Below are positions 33,505 through 42,626 of a DNA stretch of 64,000 nt, piece by piece (within the stretch, counting starts at the first letter, position 1; every line of letters starts with the position of its first letter). A program made the position numbers and the translations under genes. The notes under the pieces are model-generated. The model was not told the DNA's origin and searched no databases. It saw nothing but the letters and a program-made list of their open reading frames with translations. This DNA is from Candidatus Kapaibacterium sp. (GTDB taxonomy: Bacteria > Bacteroidota > Ignavibacteria > Kapaibacteriales > NICIL-2): NCBI GenBank assembly GCA_025055755.1, contig JANWWF010000002.1, positions 1 through 64,000 of the forward strand, read 5' to 3'.

Positions 33505-34032
33505 ATGGCAGTCGCAGCTCCCATCAACTTTCAACAGTGGATTGAAGAACACCGCCACTTGCTCAAGCCCCCGGTGGGAAATCAGTGCATCTACGATAGC
33601 GGTGATTTTATCGTAATGGTCGTCGGAGGACCGAACTCCCGCAAAGATTACCACTACGACGAAGGAGAAGAGCTGTTCTACCAGCTCGAGGGAGACATTG
33701 TTGTCAAGATCATCGACGACGGCAAACCACGCGACGTTCACATCCGTCAGGGAGAGATGTTTCTGCTTCCTGCACGAGTACCGCATTCCCCCCAGCGTGG
33801 ACCAAACACCGTAGGGCTGGTTATCGAGCGGAAGCGCCGCCCCGATGAGCTTGACGGCTTCATGTGGTTCTGCGAGCAGTGTGGGGCAAAGCTCTACGAG
33901 GAGTTTCTCCATGTGTCGGATATCGTCAAGCAGTTGCCTCCAATTTTCGAGCGGTTCTATGGATCGATTGAAAACCGCACGTGCAAGCAGTGCGGGGCAG
34001 TGATGGAGCCACCAAAGCCGGCTACAGCCTAA
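33505..34032 (+). CDS. nbaC: 3-hydroxyanthranilate 3,4-dioxygenase
   Basis: A 175-residue Fe(II) cupin dioxygenase that opens 3-hydroxyanthranilate to 2-amino-3-carboxymuconate semialdehyde (ACMS) in tryptophan/kynurenine catabolism. Iron ligands match the bacterial enzyme: His50, Glu56 ([13 protein letters not shown]) and His94 (VPHSPQR). The second, rubredoxin-like iron site is present as CEQC (123, 126) and CKQC (160, 163). The N-terminus [18 protein letters not shown] matches homologues, which fixes ATG 33505; an in-frame TTG at 33475 would add ten unrelated residues. It is followed 7 nt later by the ACMS decarboxylase. Confidence 0.95.
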   Translation: MAVAAPINFQQWIEEHRHLLKPPVGNQCIYDSGDFIVMVVGGPNSRKDYHYDEGEELFYQLEGDIVVKIIDDGKPRDVHIRQGEMFLLPARVPHSPQRGPNTVGLVIERKRRPDELDGFMWFCEQCGAKLYEEFLHVSDIVKQLPPIFERFYGSIENRTCKQCGAVMEPPKPATA

Positions 34033-34039
34033 TTACACA

Positions 34040-35113
34040 ATGGTTATCATGCCTCCATTACGGAAAATTGACATCCACGCCCACATTATGCCAGAACGGT
34101 GGGAGCCGCTGCACAAGCGTTTCGGGTATGGCGGCTTCATCGTGCTGGAGCATTACCGGGAAGGCGCTGCTCGCATGGTGCGCGACGATGGAGCCTTCTT
34201 CCGGGAAGTGCAGCGCAATGCATGGGATCCACAAGCGATTATCGAGGATATGGACCGTCATGGCGTGGATATAATGGTGCTCTGTACAGTCCCTGTACTT
34301 TTCTACTACTGGGCTAAGCCAGAGCATACACTCGAATGGGCACGCTTTGTCAATGATCACTTAGCCAGTGTCGTCGAGCGGTTCCCTACGCGGTTTCTTG
34401 CATTGGGGACAGTGCCGCTACAGGATACCACACTGGCAATTGCAGAAATGGAGCGCTGTGTTCGGGAATTAAAAATGCCTGGCATTGAAATCGGCACAAA
34501 CGTCAATGGGGTTAATCTTGACGATCGGCGGCTGTTCCCGTTCTACGAGGCAGCAGAAGCATTAGGGTGTGCTGTACTGGTGCATCCATGGAATATGCTT
34601 GGTGCTGACCGTCTTCAGCTGTACTGGGGTGAATGGCTTATTGGGATGCCTGCTGAAACCGCACTGGCGATTCATTCCTGCATTTGCGGCGGAGTATTTG
34701 ACCGTTTCCCACGATTACGAATGTTGTTTGCCCATGCAGGCGGTTCTTTTCCGTTTATTCTTGGTCGCATCGCGCACGGATGGCGAGCACGACCGGACTT
34801 GTGTAACGTCCATTGCGTGCGGGATCCTCGTGAATATGCTGGACACTTCTGGGTAGATAGCATTACACACGACCCACGAGCACTGCGATTTCTGTTTGAA
34901 GTTATTGGGGAGCACCGCGTAGTAATGGGCAGTGATTATCCATTCCCCCTTGGCGATCTTGAACACGGGCGCTTTATCGAGGAGATGGATATTCCCTCCT
35001 CCACGAAGGAAAGGATTCTCTGGAGAAATGCACTGGAGTTTTTGGGCCGAGATGACTTATTGCCAGCTACTCAGGGCGAGGGGAGCACCGAAGCAATGGT
35101 ATCGCTCCACTGA
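34040..35113 (+). CDS. nbaD: 2-amino-3-carboxymuconate-6-semialdehyde decarboxylase
   Basis: A 357-residue amidohydrolase-fold decarboxylase (ACMSD). It removes CO2 from ACMS and so diverts the ring-opened product away from spontaneous cyclisation to quinolinate (NAD synthesis). Metal ligands are His13 and His15 (DIHAHIMP), LVHPWN mid-protein, [11 protein letters not shown] and the Asp in [11 protein letters not shown]. Other diagnostic motifs are [20 protein letters not shown] and [14 protein letters not shown]. The immediate neighbour upstream makes its substrate, so the pair is a catabolic module. The 3' end overlaps rlpA (convergent) by 43 nt. Confidence 0.95.
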   Translation: MVIMPPLRKIDIHAHIMPERWEPLHKRFGYGGFIVLEHYREGAARMVRDDGAFFREVQRNAWDPQAIIEDMDRHGVDIMVLCTVPVLFYYWAKPEHTLEWARFVNDHLASVVERFPTRFLALGTVPLQDTTLAIAEMERCVRELKMPGIEIGTNVNGVNLDDRRLFPFYEAAEALGCAVLVHPWNMLGADRLQLYWGEWLIGMPAETALAIHSCICGGVFDRFPRLRMLFAHAGGSFPFILGRIAHGWRARPDLCNVHCVRDPREYAGHFWVDSITHDPRALRFLFEVIGEHRVVMGSDYPFPLGDLEHGRFIEEMDIPSSTKERILWRNALEFLGRDDLLPATQGEGSTEAMVSLH

Positions 35114-35817
35114 ACAAGAGGAGATAGCCGTACTAATGCGTAAGTAAACTGCTGCTCTCCAGTGCCAGTGTTTTGTGGAATGATTGCCAGTCCAATGTTG
35201 CTGTCATATATGTGGAGCCGATGTGCACGCACAGCGTGGGTAAAACTATCGAAGGTTTCGACAACTTCATAGCCAGACGGTGGTACTCGGTAGGGTTGGT
35301 AGCGATCGCCGAAAAAAACAAGTACTGCGGAATCATTGGCAATATCTGCAGGAGTAAATCCTTCAGCGCGCACTTTTCCTAAGCCTATGCCAAGAGCTCG
35401 TGCCGAGGCAAGCGAAAGGTCCAAAACACGTCGCTTCACAAAAGGGCCACGGTCATTAATCTGTACAAGCACGCACTCTCCTGTCGAAGGATTAGTCACG
35501 CGGAGAATTGTGCCAAAGGGCAGCGTTCGATGTGCAGCGGTGAATTCATGCATATTGAAACGTTTCCCTTGTGCAGTACGCCGTCCATGGAATGCATGGG
35601 CATAGAACGAGGCGATACCTTCGAACACTACGGTGAAACTTGCTTGCTCGATGCGAGCGAGCTCTGGTGCTCTGACTGAATGAGGAACGTCCTCACTTGC
35701 TGCTGCAATGCTAAACTTAGAAAGAATAGCAACCGTACTGGCGATCGTCAGGAGCGTTACTGCAGGAATGCTAAGCATCCGCGCATAGAAGCGCGCCCAT
35801 CCTTGCTGCATTTGCAT
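35071..35817 (-). CDS. rlpA: RlpA-like septal-ring lipoprotein/lytic transglycosylase domain
   Basis: A 248-residue protein with an N-terminal membrane segment or signal (residues ~12-38) and a double-psi beta-barrel RlpA domain: [58 protein letters not shown]. RlpA proteins bind or cleave denuded peptidoglycan at the division site. The start is fixed by AAGGAG seven nt before ATG 35817; upstream open codons are dropped. The C-terminal ~90 residues are unlike SPOR domains and are of unknown role. The last 14 codons are antisense to the end of the ACMSD gene. Confidence 0.83.
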   Translation of the reverse strand: MQMQQGWARFYARMLSIPAVTLLTIASTVAILSKFSIAAASEDVPHSVRAPELARIEQASFTVVFEGIASFYAHAFHGRRTAQGKRFNMHEFTAAHRTLPFGTILRVTNPSTGECVLVQINDRGPFVKRRVLDLSLASARALGIGLGKVRAEGFTPADIANDSAVLVFFGDRYQPYRVPPSGYEVVETFDSFTHAVRAHRLHIYDSNIGLAIIPQNTGTGEQQFTYALVRLSPLVQWSDTIASVLPSP

Positions 35818-35844
35818 TGGCGCTCTCCTTGTAATGAAACAAAC

Positions 35845-35875
35845 TGCCCGTTCCATTTGGGAAATGGAACGGGCA
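35845..35875 (-). terminator. Perfect 14-bp inverted repeat between nth and rlpA
   Basis: A perfect 14-bp stem (arms starting TGCCCGTTCCATTT, 35845-35858 and 35862-35875) with a 3-nt loop. On the minus strand it follows nth and is trailed by GTTTGTTTC, fitting a terminator. It also sits directly after the candidate rlpA -7 element, so it could equally act as an operator there. Confidence 0.65.
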
Positions 35876-35881
35876 AAAGTA
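35874..35881 (-). promoter_or_regulatory. Candidate rlpA promoter TTTG-N18-TACTTTTG
   Basis: On the minus strand TACTTTTG (-7) lies 18 nt after a TTTG (35900-35903), the best two-box match to the Bacteroidota consensus in the window. The start at 35817 is 56 nt downstream. The inverted repeat at 35845-35875 begins at the -7 element. Confidence 0.6.
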
Positions 35882-35911
35882 CAACGGTGACGATGAATAC
35901 AAAATGAATCC

Positions 35912-36598
35912 CTACTTGGGGGAGGGTTGAACGAATACTAACGCTGAAGGACATAGCGTTGCAATAACACAGCGCTCACAGTGGGGTTTACGAGCAGTGC
36001 ATACCTTTCGCCCATGCGTGATAAAAAGGCGTCCAATATCATTCCATCGCTCCTGCGGCGTAATTTCCATTAACTGTTCTTCGATTTTGAGAGGGTCTTT
36101 CGTCTCAACAAACCCTAAGCGATTAGCAAGCCGTGTGACGTGGGTGTCCACAGTAATTGCCTGCTCGCCGAACGCTTGACTGAGAATCACGTTGGCAGTT
36201 TTACGGCCAACGCCGGGCAAGCGCATTAACTCTTGGCGCGTTTGCGGTACAACACCACCAAATTCTTCAATTAGCACACGACAGCATGCTTGAATATTCC
36301 GTGCTTTTGCATTGTAGTAGCCTGTGGGGCGAATATCACTGGCAAGCTCGCTAAGAGGAGCAAAGGCAAAATCTTCCGGCGTACGATACTTGGCAAACAG
36401 TGCAGGCGTGATGCTATTGACACGCTCGTCGGTACATTGAGCAGATAGTATCGTGGCAATCAAGAGTTGAAAGGGGCTTTGGAAGATCAATCCTTCAAAC
36501 TTACCAGGATACTCCTGAGCCAGACGGTCGAGAATAGCACCGATGCGTTTACGCTGAGCATTGGATGTTTTTCGGTTGACCCAACGAGCTGATGCCAT
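35912..36598 (-). CDS. nth: Endonuclease III
   Basis: A 228-residue DNA glycosylase/AP lyase that removes oxidised pyrimidines. The helix-hairpin-helix [13 protein letters not shown] carries the catalytic Lys, and [13 protein letters not shown] the catalytic Asp. The 4Fe-4S cluster motif is intact: [17 protein letters not shown] has the C-x6-C-x2-C-x5-C spacing. The ATG at 36598 follows GAGAGG by ten nt, preferred over an in-frame TTG at 36616. It is followed by the inverted repeat that probably ends its transcript. Confidence 0.94.
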   Translation of the reverse strand: MASARWVNRKTSNAQRKRIGAILDRLAQEYPGKFEGLIFQSPFQLLIATILSAQCTDERVNSITPALFAKYRTPEDFAFAPLSELASDIRPTGYYNAKARNIQACCRVLIEEFGGVVPQTRQELMRLPGVGRKTANVILSQAFGEQAITVDTHVTRLANRLGFVETKDPLKIEEQLMEITPQERWNDIGRLFITHGRKVCTARKPHCERCVIATLCPSALVFVQPSPK

Positions 36599-36724
36599 CG
36601 AATAAAAACCTCTCAAGATTCTGCAACATTCACCGACAAATTACGCAGAACGCCTGCAGCAGGGACCGCATGCGGCGATGACATCAGGGAGGATCGGTAA
36701 GAGTGTGTCTACCTCATCAAAGGT

Positions 36725-37714
36725 ATGCAGACAATGAAACCTGTTCGAATAATTGCCTTGGTCTCTATTCTGCTGTTCTGTGGAATAAGACATGCAATGG
36801 CTATTGCCCGAGGCATTGATCCTCCCCAACAACTTATTGCGATCTACAACGACCAATACAGTGCGACTCTTCGATGGGAAAATGTTGCAGGAGCGCGCTA
36901 CTATCGCCTCCAAATTTCCGAGCAGCCTGACTTTACGACTATTCGGACTGATGCACTTCTATTACCAACGCGGTCGTGGGTGCGCGCAACAGTGAGCAGT
37001 CTGGAGGAGGGAAAGGATTATTGGTGGCGAGTACAAGCAGTAGGGGACCAGGGGGGAAGCTCCTGGAGTCGACCGGTACGATTGCGAATGACAAAATCAT
37101 GGGAGGAAAGGAAGCCTACTGCACTGTCCCCCCCGCATAATGTGGTGCTTGCATGGACAAACGCACTTCGGCTAAGCTGGTCACCATGCAATGGGGTGAC
37201 ATCGTATCGTATTCAAATTTCTCAGAGTCCGACATTCGATAAATCAGTTATCCAAGTAGATGCAGCCGATTCACAGGTAGACATCGTCTCCTTGCCAGCG
37301 GGGAGACGCTACTGGTGGCGTGTATGTGCTCGCCGGGGTTCGGAAAGTGGCACATGGTCAGATGTGCACGAGTTCTCTATCGCACCAATAGGAGTGATCC
37401 CCGACACTAACCGTGACGATGAATTCAGCGAGCACCAGAAGCCCACCATTCACTGGCTCGAAAAAGACCTGTCTCGTTCAACTCTCACGATTGCTCCGAA
37501 TCCTACAGCAGATCGCATTACTATTCGCTCAGAGTATCCATTCAGTGGTCTTGTAACCCTTTACGATATCCTTGGGCGGCGTGTAGTGGAACAGGTAACA
37601 CAGAATGCTTCGGAAGTAAATATTCCAGTGGGACATCTTCCTGCCGGATCATACACCATGGTTATTCTACAAGAAAGACAGCGCTGGATTGGCACCGTTG
37701 ACGTGCTCCGCTAA
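36725..37714 (+). CDS. Fibronectin-III protein with T9SS sorting domain
   Basis: A 329-residue secreted protein. After a signal peptide (residues ~1-26, ending HAMA) come two fibronectin type III domains: ATLRWENVAGARYYRLQIS ... YWWRVQAVGDQGGSSWS, and LRLSWSPCNGVTSYRIQIS ... YWWRVCARRGSESGTWS. A Pro/Asp/Glu linker leads to a T9SS type A sorting domain (LTIAPNPTADRITIRS, LYDILGRRVV, LPAGSYTMVI). Such modules often decorate surface adhesins or enzymes; there is no catalytic domain here. ATG 36734 is an alternative start. It converges with gpmA, overlapping by 4 nt. Confidence 0.82.
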   Translation: MQTMKPVRIIALVSILLFCGIRHAMAIARGIDPPQQLIAIYNDQYSATLRWENVAGARYYRLQISEQPDFTTIRTDALLLPTRSWVRATVSSLEEGKDYWWRVQAVGDQGGSSWSRPVRLRMTKSWEERKPTALSPPHNVVLAWTNALRLSWSPCNGVTSYRIQISQSPTFDKSVIQVDAADSQVDIVSLPAGRRYWWRVCARRGSESGTWSDVHEFSIAPIGVIPDTNRDDEFSEHQKPTIHWLEKDLSRSTLTIAPNPTADRITIRSEYPFSGLVTLYDILGRRVVEQVTQNASEVNIPVGHLPAGSYTMVILQERQRWIGTVDVLR

Positions 37715-38352
37715 GTAGTATGTTTGATGGATTGATGAAGCTGTGCAATGTCCTCGATTTTTTCGAGTACCTCTCCGTTGTCGCCGATGATATAGGCAAA
37801 GGGGATTCCCGTCGGAATCTCTTTTTCGACAATCTGTGCTGGGGTGAGCTTTTCGAGTGCCATCACAAGCGCACGGAGAGAGTTTCCGTGTGCGACAATG
37901 AGCACATTTTTTCCTTCTCGAAGGTGGGGGAGAATTTCGCTCTCGTAATAGGGCAGCACACGCTCACTGGTCATTTTCAGGGATTCACCATTGGGAGGAG
38001 CAACATCATAGCTGCGCCGCCACAGCTTGAATTGCTCTAAGCCATATTGGCGGGCTACGTCGTCTTTATTGAGACCTTGTAGGTCGCCATAGTGCCGCTC
38101 ATTGAGCGCTTGATTTTTGATGAGAGGTATATCCTGTTTCCCTATCCTTTCTAGGACAATCTCGGCAGTTCGTATTGCTCGCCGTAAAGCTGATGTGAAC
38201 ACAATATCAATGGGGATATCCCGAAGTGCATCGCCGGCGGCGCGTGCTTCCTCTATTCCACGCTCGGACAGGTCAACATCAATCCAGCCAGTAAATCGGT
38301 TCTCCTTATTCCACTCGGATTGTCCATGCCGAAGCAAAATTAGGATTCCCAT
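37711..38352 (-). CDS. gpmA: 2,3-bisphosphoglycerate-dependent phosphoglycerate mutase
   Basis: A 213-residue dPGM that interconverts 3- and 2-phosphoglycerate in glycolysis. LLRHGQSEWN carries the phosphorylated His9; ALNERHYGDLQG has Glu85; the second His is in IVAHGNSLRALV. It is shorter than the E. coli enzyme (250), a form common in related phyla. It follows the OsmC gene with a 13-nt overlap and is last in a three-gene minus-strand operon. Confidence 0.93.
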   Translation of the reverse strand: MGILILLRHGQSEWNKENRFTGWIDVDLSERGIEEARAAGDALRDIPIDIVFTSALRRAIRTAEIVLERIGKQDIPLIKNQALNERHYGDLQGLNKDDVARQYGLEQFKLWRRSYDVAPPNGESLKMTSERVLPYYESEILPHLREGKNVLIVAHGNSLRALVMALEKLTPAQIVEKEIPTGIPFAYIIGDNGEVLEKIEDIAQLHQSIKHTT

Positions 38353-38789
38353 TGCAAGCTCGACGATGATGAAGAAGGACGGATAATTTCATAGCTCCAC
38401 GTAACAGAGCATCCACTGGCGCGTACCATCGCCCAGGCGCTACAGTACTTCTGTTCACTCAAGCTAATTGCCCGCTCTAAATGGTGTGGCTCAGCATCCG
38501 GACTAGTCAAGGCAAAATGGAGATGCATCGTGGTAAATACGCGGGGATGCTCGGATGCACGTTCTGCCCGGGCATGGGCAGTGAATGCGGCAATTTCAAT
38601 GCGCTGTTTGCGGAGAATGCTTACAATATCCATCGCCGCACAAGCAGGGACAGAGGCCAGGAGAAGCTGCATAGGTGCGGGACCTTTCGGTTCCGCCGCA
38701 TGTGCATCAACAGAGAATTCGATGTTGTTATGCGTGCGAACATGAAAGTGAAACTGATCAGCAAGGGTGAGGACTACCTCCATCAGCAT
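38340..38789 (-). CDS. OsmC family protein
   Basis: A 149-residue OsmC/Ohr-fold protein. Two conserved Cys are present, in SVPACAAMDIVSILRK and SEQKYCSAWAMV, at the spacing used for thiol-dependent peroxide reduction, so hydroperoxide detoxification is likely. The YhfA-like N-terminus (GPAPMQLLLASVPACAAMD) places it in the general OsmC rather than Ohr branch. The C-terminus is Ser-rich and overlaps gpmA. It lies 2 nt after the methyltransferase gene. Confidence 0.87.
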   Translation of the reverse strand: MLMEVVLTLADQFHFHVRTHNNIEFSVDAHAAEPKGPAPMQLLLASVPACAAMDIVSILRKQRIEIAAFTAHARAERASEHPRVFTTMHLHFALTSPDAEPHHLERAISLSEQKYCSAWAMVRASGCSVTWSYEIIRPSSSSSSLQWES

Positions 38790-38791
38790 GC

Positions 38792-39442
38792 CTACAATAG
38801 TTTACGGAAGAGCATCAATCGCTCCCGTCCTGCGCGGGCAGGATGAGATTCAAGGGGGATCCAGCTATCAACGAGAACAAATCCCGCTGCCTCAAATTGG
38901 TGACGAACTTCCTCTTCTCGGACGGTAAAAGGAGGCTCGCTGCGTGGCAGGTCGTCAAGCGGGAAGAACAGCCCAGCAACTATACCGTTCGGCACAATGA
39001 GCTGGGCAAGGGTAGTGGCGTATTCACTGCGTCGCTTCGGGTCAATTGCACAGTAGCACGTGTATTCCAGCACGATGTCGAAGACACTGCCCCGCAAGGT
39101 GGGAAGGTCAAAAATGTCGCAGCAGAGCGCTTCTAACTTCACTTCTGCCAGCCGTGCGGTCTGGCGTAGGTACTCGATCGGCTCTGGGGCAAAGTCCACT
39201 GCCGTCACTCGGTAGCCACGTTGTGCAAGCATGAGTGCATCGTGACCGTAGCCGCAGCCAGGCACCAAGACACGAGGTTGATAGAACTCGGTTGGGCGGG
39301 GAAAGTCAATGCGGTCGAGTAAGGCGGCAAGTGCAGGGGTTTCTCCCCCTAAATCCCAGGGAGTGTCACCGCTGCGATATCGCGCTGACCAATACTGAGG
39401 AGAACTGACGTCTGGTATCGTACTGGGTGGATGAAATTTCAC
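38792..39442 (-). CDS. TPMT-like SAM-dependent methyltransferase
   Basis: A 216-residue class I methyltransferase of the thiopurine S-methyltransferase/thiol methyltransferase type. SAM motif I is VPGCGYGHDALMLAQRG, with VTAVDFAPEPI as motif II. The leading YWSARYRSGDTPWDLG and FDIVLEYTCYCAIDP are characteristic of this subgroup. Small thiols, halides or chalcogen anions are possible acceptors. The frame opens earlier, but upstream codons overlap the divergent DUF58 gene; the GTG at 39442 (MKFHPPSTIPD) is the best start, without a visible Shine-Dalgarno. Confidence 0.8.
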   Translation of the reverse strand: MKFHPPSTIPDVSSPQYWSARYRSGDTPWDLGGETPALAALLDRIDFPRPTEFYQPRVLVPGCGYGHDALMLAQRGYRVTAVDFAPEPIEYLRQTARLAEVKLEALCCDIFDLPTLRGSVFDIVLEYTCYCAIDPKRRSEYATTLAQLIVPNGIVAGLFFPLDDLPRSEPPFTVREEEVRHQFEAAGFVLVDSWIPLESHPARAGRERLMLFRKLL

Positions 39443-39466
39443 GAAAGTCCGTCTATGCAGTCGGGC

Positions 39467-39474
39467 TATCTTTG
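39467..39474 (+). promoter_or_regulatory. Candidate -7 element TATCTTTG
   Basis: TATCTTTG fits TAnnTTTG, 20 nt before the ATG at 39495 and 26 nt before ATG 39501 of the DUF58 gene. Confidence 0.5.
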
Positions 39475-39494
39475 CTTGCAGCTTAGTACGAGAA

Positions 39495-40397
39495 ATGACA
39501 ATGGATATTGTAGCCAAGTACCTCGATCCCCGAGTCGTATCGCAGCTTGCAACGATGGAGCTGCGCGCCCGGCTGATTGTCGAGGGATTTCTGACCGGTT
39601 TCCATCGCTCCCCTTTCCATGGTTTTAGTGCCGAATTTTCTGAGCATCGCTCCTATCATCCGGGGGATGACCTTCGCTATTTAGACTGGAAAGTTTTGGG
39701 GCGGACTGATCGATACTACGTCAAGCAGTTTGAGGAAGAAACTAATCTTCGAGCAGTGATTGCACTCGACCAGAGTGCTTCGATGAGGTACGCCTCGGAC
39801 GGCTCTATTGCCAAATTCACGTATGGAACTTACTTAGCGGCAGCACTTGCATACCTGGCAATGCTTCAGAAAGACGCTGTTGGAGTTGCTCTCTACGACG
39901 AAACATTACGAGCATATTATCCGCCGCGTGCTCGCCGTTCCTATCTGGGAGAGTTACTGGCAACACTCGATCGGGCACAACCCTCGAATGCAACTAATAC
40001 AGCTCACTCGCTGGAGCTTCTTGCAGAGCGACTGCATCGTCGGAGCTTAGTGATCGTCATTAGCGATTTTTTCGACGATCTCGACCGCATTGCGACAAGT
40101 CTTAAGCACTTTCGGCATGATCGCCACGAAGTTATCGCCATTCACGTGCTCGACCGTCGAGAGCTGGATTTCCGCTTTGGTCTTGCCGCAACTTTCCGAG
40201 ATATGGAAACAGGACAAGAAATGATTACACAGCCATTGCAGGTCCAGCGAGCATACACTGAAGCTGTTAGTGGATTCATCGAGCAGCTCAAGGCTATTTG
40301 CTACCGAGCAAACATTGACTACGTCCAAGCTGTCACTGACCAGCCTTTCGACCGTTTATTACAAGAGTATCTTGTTCGGCGTCAACGTGTGCGCTGA
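39495..40397 (+). CDS. DUF58 domain protein (VWA-like)
   Basis: A 300-residue soluble DUF58 protein. The hallmark PGDDLRYLDWKVLGRTDRYYV is at ~55-75, followed by a von Willebrand A-type segment with ALDQSASM (MIDAS-like Asp-x-Ser-x-Ser) and VIVISDFFDDLD. In other bacteria DUF58 proteins are encoded with MoxR AAA ATPases and BatA/B-type proteins, thought to act as chaperone or aerotolerance modules. No MoxR gene lies next to it here. ATG 39501 is an alternative start. YbbR follows 6 nt later. Confidence 0.86.
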   Translation: MTMDIVAKYLDPRVVSQLATMELRARLIVEGFLTGFHRSPFHGFSAEFSEHRSYHPGDDLRYLDWKVLGRTDRYYVKQFEEETNLRAVIALDQSASMRYASDGSIAKFTYGTYLAAALAYLAMLQKDAVGVALYDETLRAYYPPRARRSYLGELLATLDRAQPSNATNTAHSLELLAERLHRRSLVIVISDFFDDLDRIATSLKHFRHDRHEVIAIHVLDRRELDFRFGLAATFRDMETGQEMITQPLQVQRAYTEAVSGFIEQLKAICYRANIDYVQAVTDQPFDRLLQEYLVRRQRVR

Positions 40398-40403
40398 TGG
40401 TCA

Positions 40404-41321
40404 ATGCGAATCTCGATAGGAACAGCCGCATTCTCCCTTCTGCTAAGCCTGATGTTATGGCTTTTTATCGCATTTCAAGAAGAATACGAAGTAACAGCCC
40501 CTATTCGCTTCGAGGTACAGCTTCCGCCCGATCGCTCGCTGGAGTCACCTTTACCCGAGCATGTTTATGTGAAGCTGCGTGCCACTGGTTGGAATTTACT
40601 CAATGCTCTGTACCTGGGAGGCTCCACACGAATTAGTGTCGGATTGGCTGGTCGTGCAGCAGAAGGCATAATCTCCGAAGCCGAACTTCGCAGCGGATTC
40701 CGATCGTCTGTTCCTCTCCGCATCGTTAGCATTGAACCGAATGCAATATCCTATCGGCTCGGCAATATCGTGCAGAAAAAGGTGCCTCTTGTGCCGCAGG
40801 TAGCAATCGAGCCAGCTGACGGATATCTCCTTGTGCCACCATTGGTTCTTGTTCCTGACTCTGTTGTGGTTGTTGGGTCGGAGGAAACAGTCAAACGAAT
40901 TCACGCATGGGATACGCAGCAGCGTACCTACCGAAATGTGCAGACGACCGTTGTTGGGCTTGTTGAAGTTGTACAATCTCCGTTGCTTCGGGTGCTTCCA
41001 GAGCGAGTTTTGGTCAAGGGTGTTATTCAACCGGTAGCAGAGATGACGTACTTCGACATTCCGGTCGTTGTTGAATCGCCATTACAAGCAGGGGAAACGC
41101 TTCTGCCTTCCGTTGTTACTGTCACGGTAAGAGGAGGTTTAGGGGAAATTGAGCGCTTGCTTGATCGCCAGGAGATTCCCGTGAGTGTGAGGATTTCTCC
41201 GCAACAACTCCGGGGAAAAGGGGAAATGGTGGCACCAATAATCTCTACACCGCCAGGTGTACAGGCAGTTACGTGTGAACCGCCTTACGTTGTGCTGCGT
41301 CGCATCATTGCGGTGCAATAA
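40404..41321 (+). CDS. YbbR-like domain protein
   Basis: A 305-residue protein with one N-terminal membrane helix (SLLLSLMLWLFIAF, signal-anchor) and an extracytoplasmic region of repeated YbbR-like beta domains (FEVQLPPDRSL, VPLVPQVAIEPADGYLLVP, VVVVGSEETV, FDIPVVVES). In Firmicutes YbbR/CdaR regulates the diadenylate cyclase CdaA; no cdaA is visible next to it, so that role is not shown. Its 3' end overlaps queA (convergent) by 17 nt. Confidence 0.78.
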   Translation: MRISIGTAAFSLLLSLMLWLFIAFQEEYEVTAPIRFEVQLPPDRSLESPLPEHVYVKLRATGWNLLNALYLGGSTRISVGLAGRAAEGIISEAELRSGFRSSVPLRIVSIEPNAISYRLGNIVQKKVPLVPQVAIEPADGYLLVPPLVLVPDSVVVVGSEETVKRIHAWDTQQRTYRNVQTTVVGLVEVVQSPLLRVLPERVLVKGVIQPVAEMTYFDIPVVVESPLQAGETLLPSVVTVTVRGGLGEIERLLDRQEIPVSVRISPQQLRGKGEMVAPIISTPPGVQAVTCEPPYVVLRRIIAVQ

Positions 41322-42546
41322 GTAGCGAAGCATCCCCGTAACTGAGAAAGCGATAGTTTTGAGCTAACGCTTCGGTATAAATTGTACGCCACCATTCGCC
41401 CATAAATGCGGCAACAAGAAGCAGCAGAGTACTCCGCGGCTGGTGGAAGTTAGTAACCATCGCCTGCACAATCCGATAGCGATAACTGGGAACAATGTAC
41501 AGCTGCGTGTGTGCTTCCAGTGTTGGTCGCTGGTTTTTGTCCAGCCATTCGATCAACGCGGCAATAGCCTCGGCAGCTGCGATTTGGGTAGTCCTGAGAG
41601 GTTGAGCATATGGTTCGTGCTGCAGAAGCACTTGTGGCTCTGCTGTAGGGTCAACTATGCGCTTGACGCCCAGCCAGTAGAGCGTTTCAATCGTTCGCAC
41701 AGATGTTGTCCCAATGCACACGCACATGCGTTGATTTGCAAGGAGGTTGTGGAGGCGCACTAAGGTTGAGCGTTCGACTATAATTGGTTCGGCGTGCATG
41801 ATATGTTCGAGAGCATTTGCGGCACGAAGCGGTTTGAAGGTCCCCGGTCCGACATGTAGAACGACATCGAGCACTTCAACATGTCGCTGCGCAAGGGCAG
41901 AAAATATGCGCTCCGTAAAGTGCAGCCCTGCTGTAGGAGCAGCAATTGAACCGGTTACTTGTGCATACACTGTTTGGTAACGTTCGATATCCTCCTGGGT
42001 TGGCTCACGGCGGATATACGGTGGCAGCGGCATTTTACCCAGATGCTCTAACATTGCGGCGATCGAGTGGGTGGAGGGAACACATTCAATTTCAACAAGG
42101 AAGAGTCCATCCTCTTGAGCGACGATCTTTGCTCGAATGCCCTGCCCATCAGCAAAAGCTATAAGTTCTGTGCCCTGCCGAATGCGATGCCCTCCGATCA
42201 TGCATTTCCAGATGCCCGATGGCATGCTGAGTGCTTCTTCCATTGGGATATCTGCTGCGGGAGTAACCAAGAGAATCTCAGCGTGTCCACCACTGCTTTT
42301 GTGCGCAATGATGCGAGCAGGAATAACACGTGTCACATTTCGCACCAAAAATGACCCAGCGGGGAGAAGGTTCGGCAGTTCGATAAACACATGGTGCGAG
42401 ATCGTTCCGGTGCGACCATCGGCAACCAGCAGCTTGCTTTCATCGCGGACTGCCAGTGGTGTCTGCGCAATTCGCTCCGGGGGAAGGTCGTAATCGTACT
42501 GGGATGTTTCGACTGCGGGGATATCCCCGAGTGGACAAGCCGGCAT
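41305..42546 (-). CDS. queA: tRNA preQ1(34) S-adenosylmethionine ribosyltransferase-isomerase
   Basis: A 413-residue QueA, which moves the ribosyl part of SAM onto preQ1 in tRNA to make epoxyqueuosine. Family motifs: YDYDLPPERIAQTPLAVRDES, SFLVRNVTRVIPARI, PLPPYIRREPTQEDIERYQTVYA, GSIAAPTAGLHFT and LHVGPGTFKPL. It is longer than the usual ~350 through an ~60-residue insertion around residues 290-350. The ATG at 42546 follows GGAG by eight nt; upstream codons overlap the divergent sppA gene. Confidence 0.92.
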   Translation of the reverse strand: MPACPLGDIPAVETSQYDYDLPPERIAQTPLAVRDESKLLVADGRTGTISHHVFIELPNLLPAGSFLVRNVTRVIPARIIAHKSSGGHAEILLVTPAADIPMEEALSMPSGIWKCMIGGHRIRQGTELIAFADGQGIRAKIVAQEDGLFLVEIECVPSTHSIAAMLEHLGKMPLPPYIRREPTQEDIERYQTVYAQVTGSIAAPTAGLHFTERIFSALAQRHVEVLDVVLHVGPGTFKPLRAANALEHIMHAEPIIVERSTLVRLHNLLANQRMCVCIGTTSVRTIETLYWLGVKRIVDPTAEPQVLLQHEPYAQPLRTTQIAAAEAIAALIEWLDKNQRPTLEAHTQLYIVPSYRYRIVQAMVTNFHQPRSTLLLLVAAFMGEWWRTIYTEALAQNYRFLSYGDASLLIAPQ

Positions 42547-42588
42547 TAGTTTACTCCAACCTAATGAAACTTCTGAAGGAGTAAGACG

Positions 42589-42596
42589 TACATTTG
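42589..42596 (+). promoter_or_regulatory. Candidate -7 element TACATTTG
   Basis: TACATTTG fits TAnnTTTG, 30 nt before the sppA ATG at 42627, in the divergent queA/sppA interval. Confidence 0.5.
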
Positions 42597-42626
42597 CACG
42601 AGGTTGTGAATTATCCGGAGATTGAT

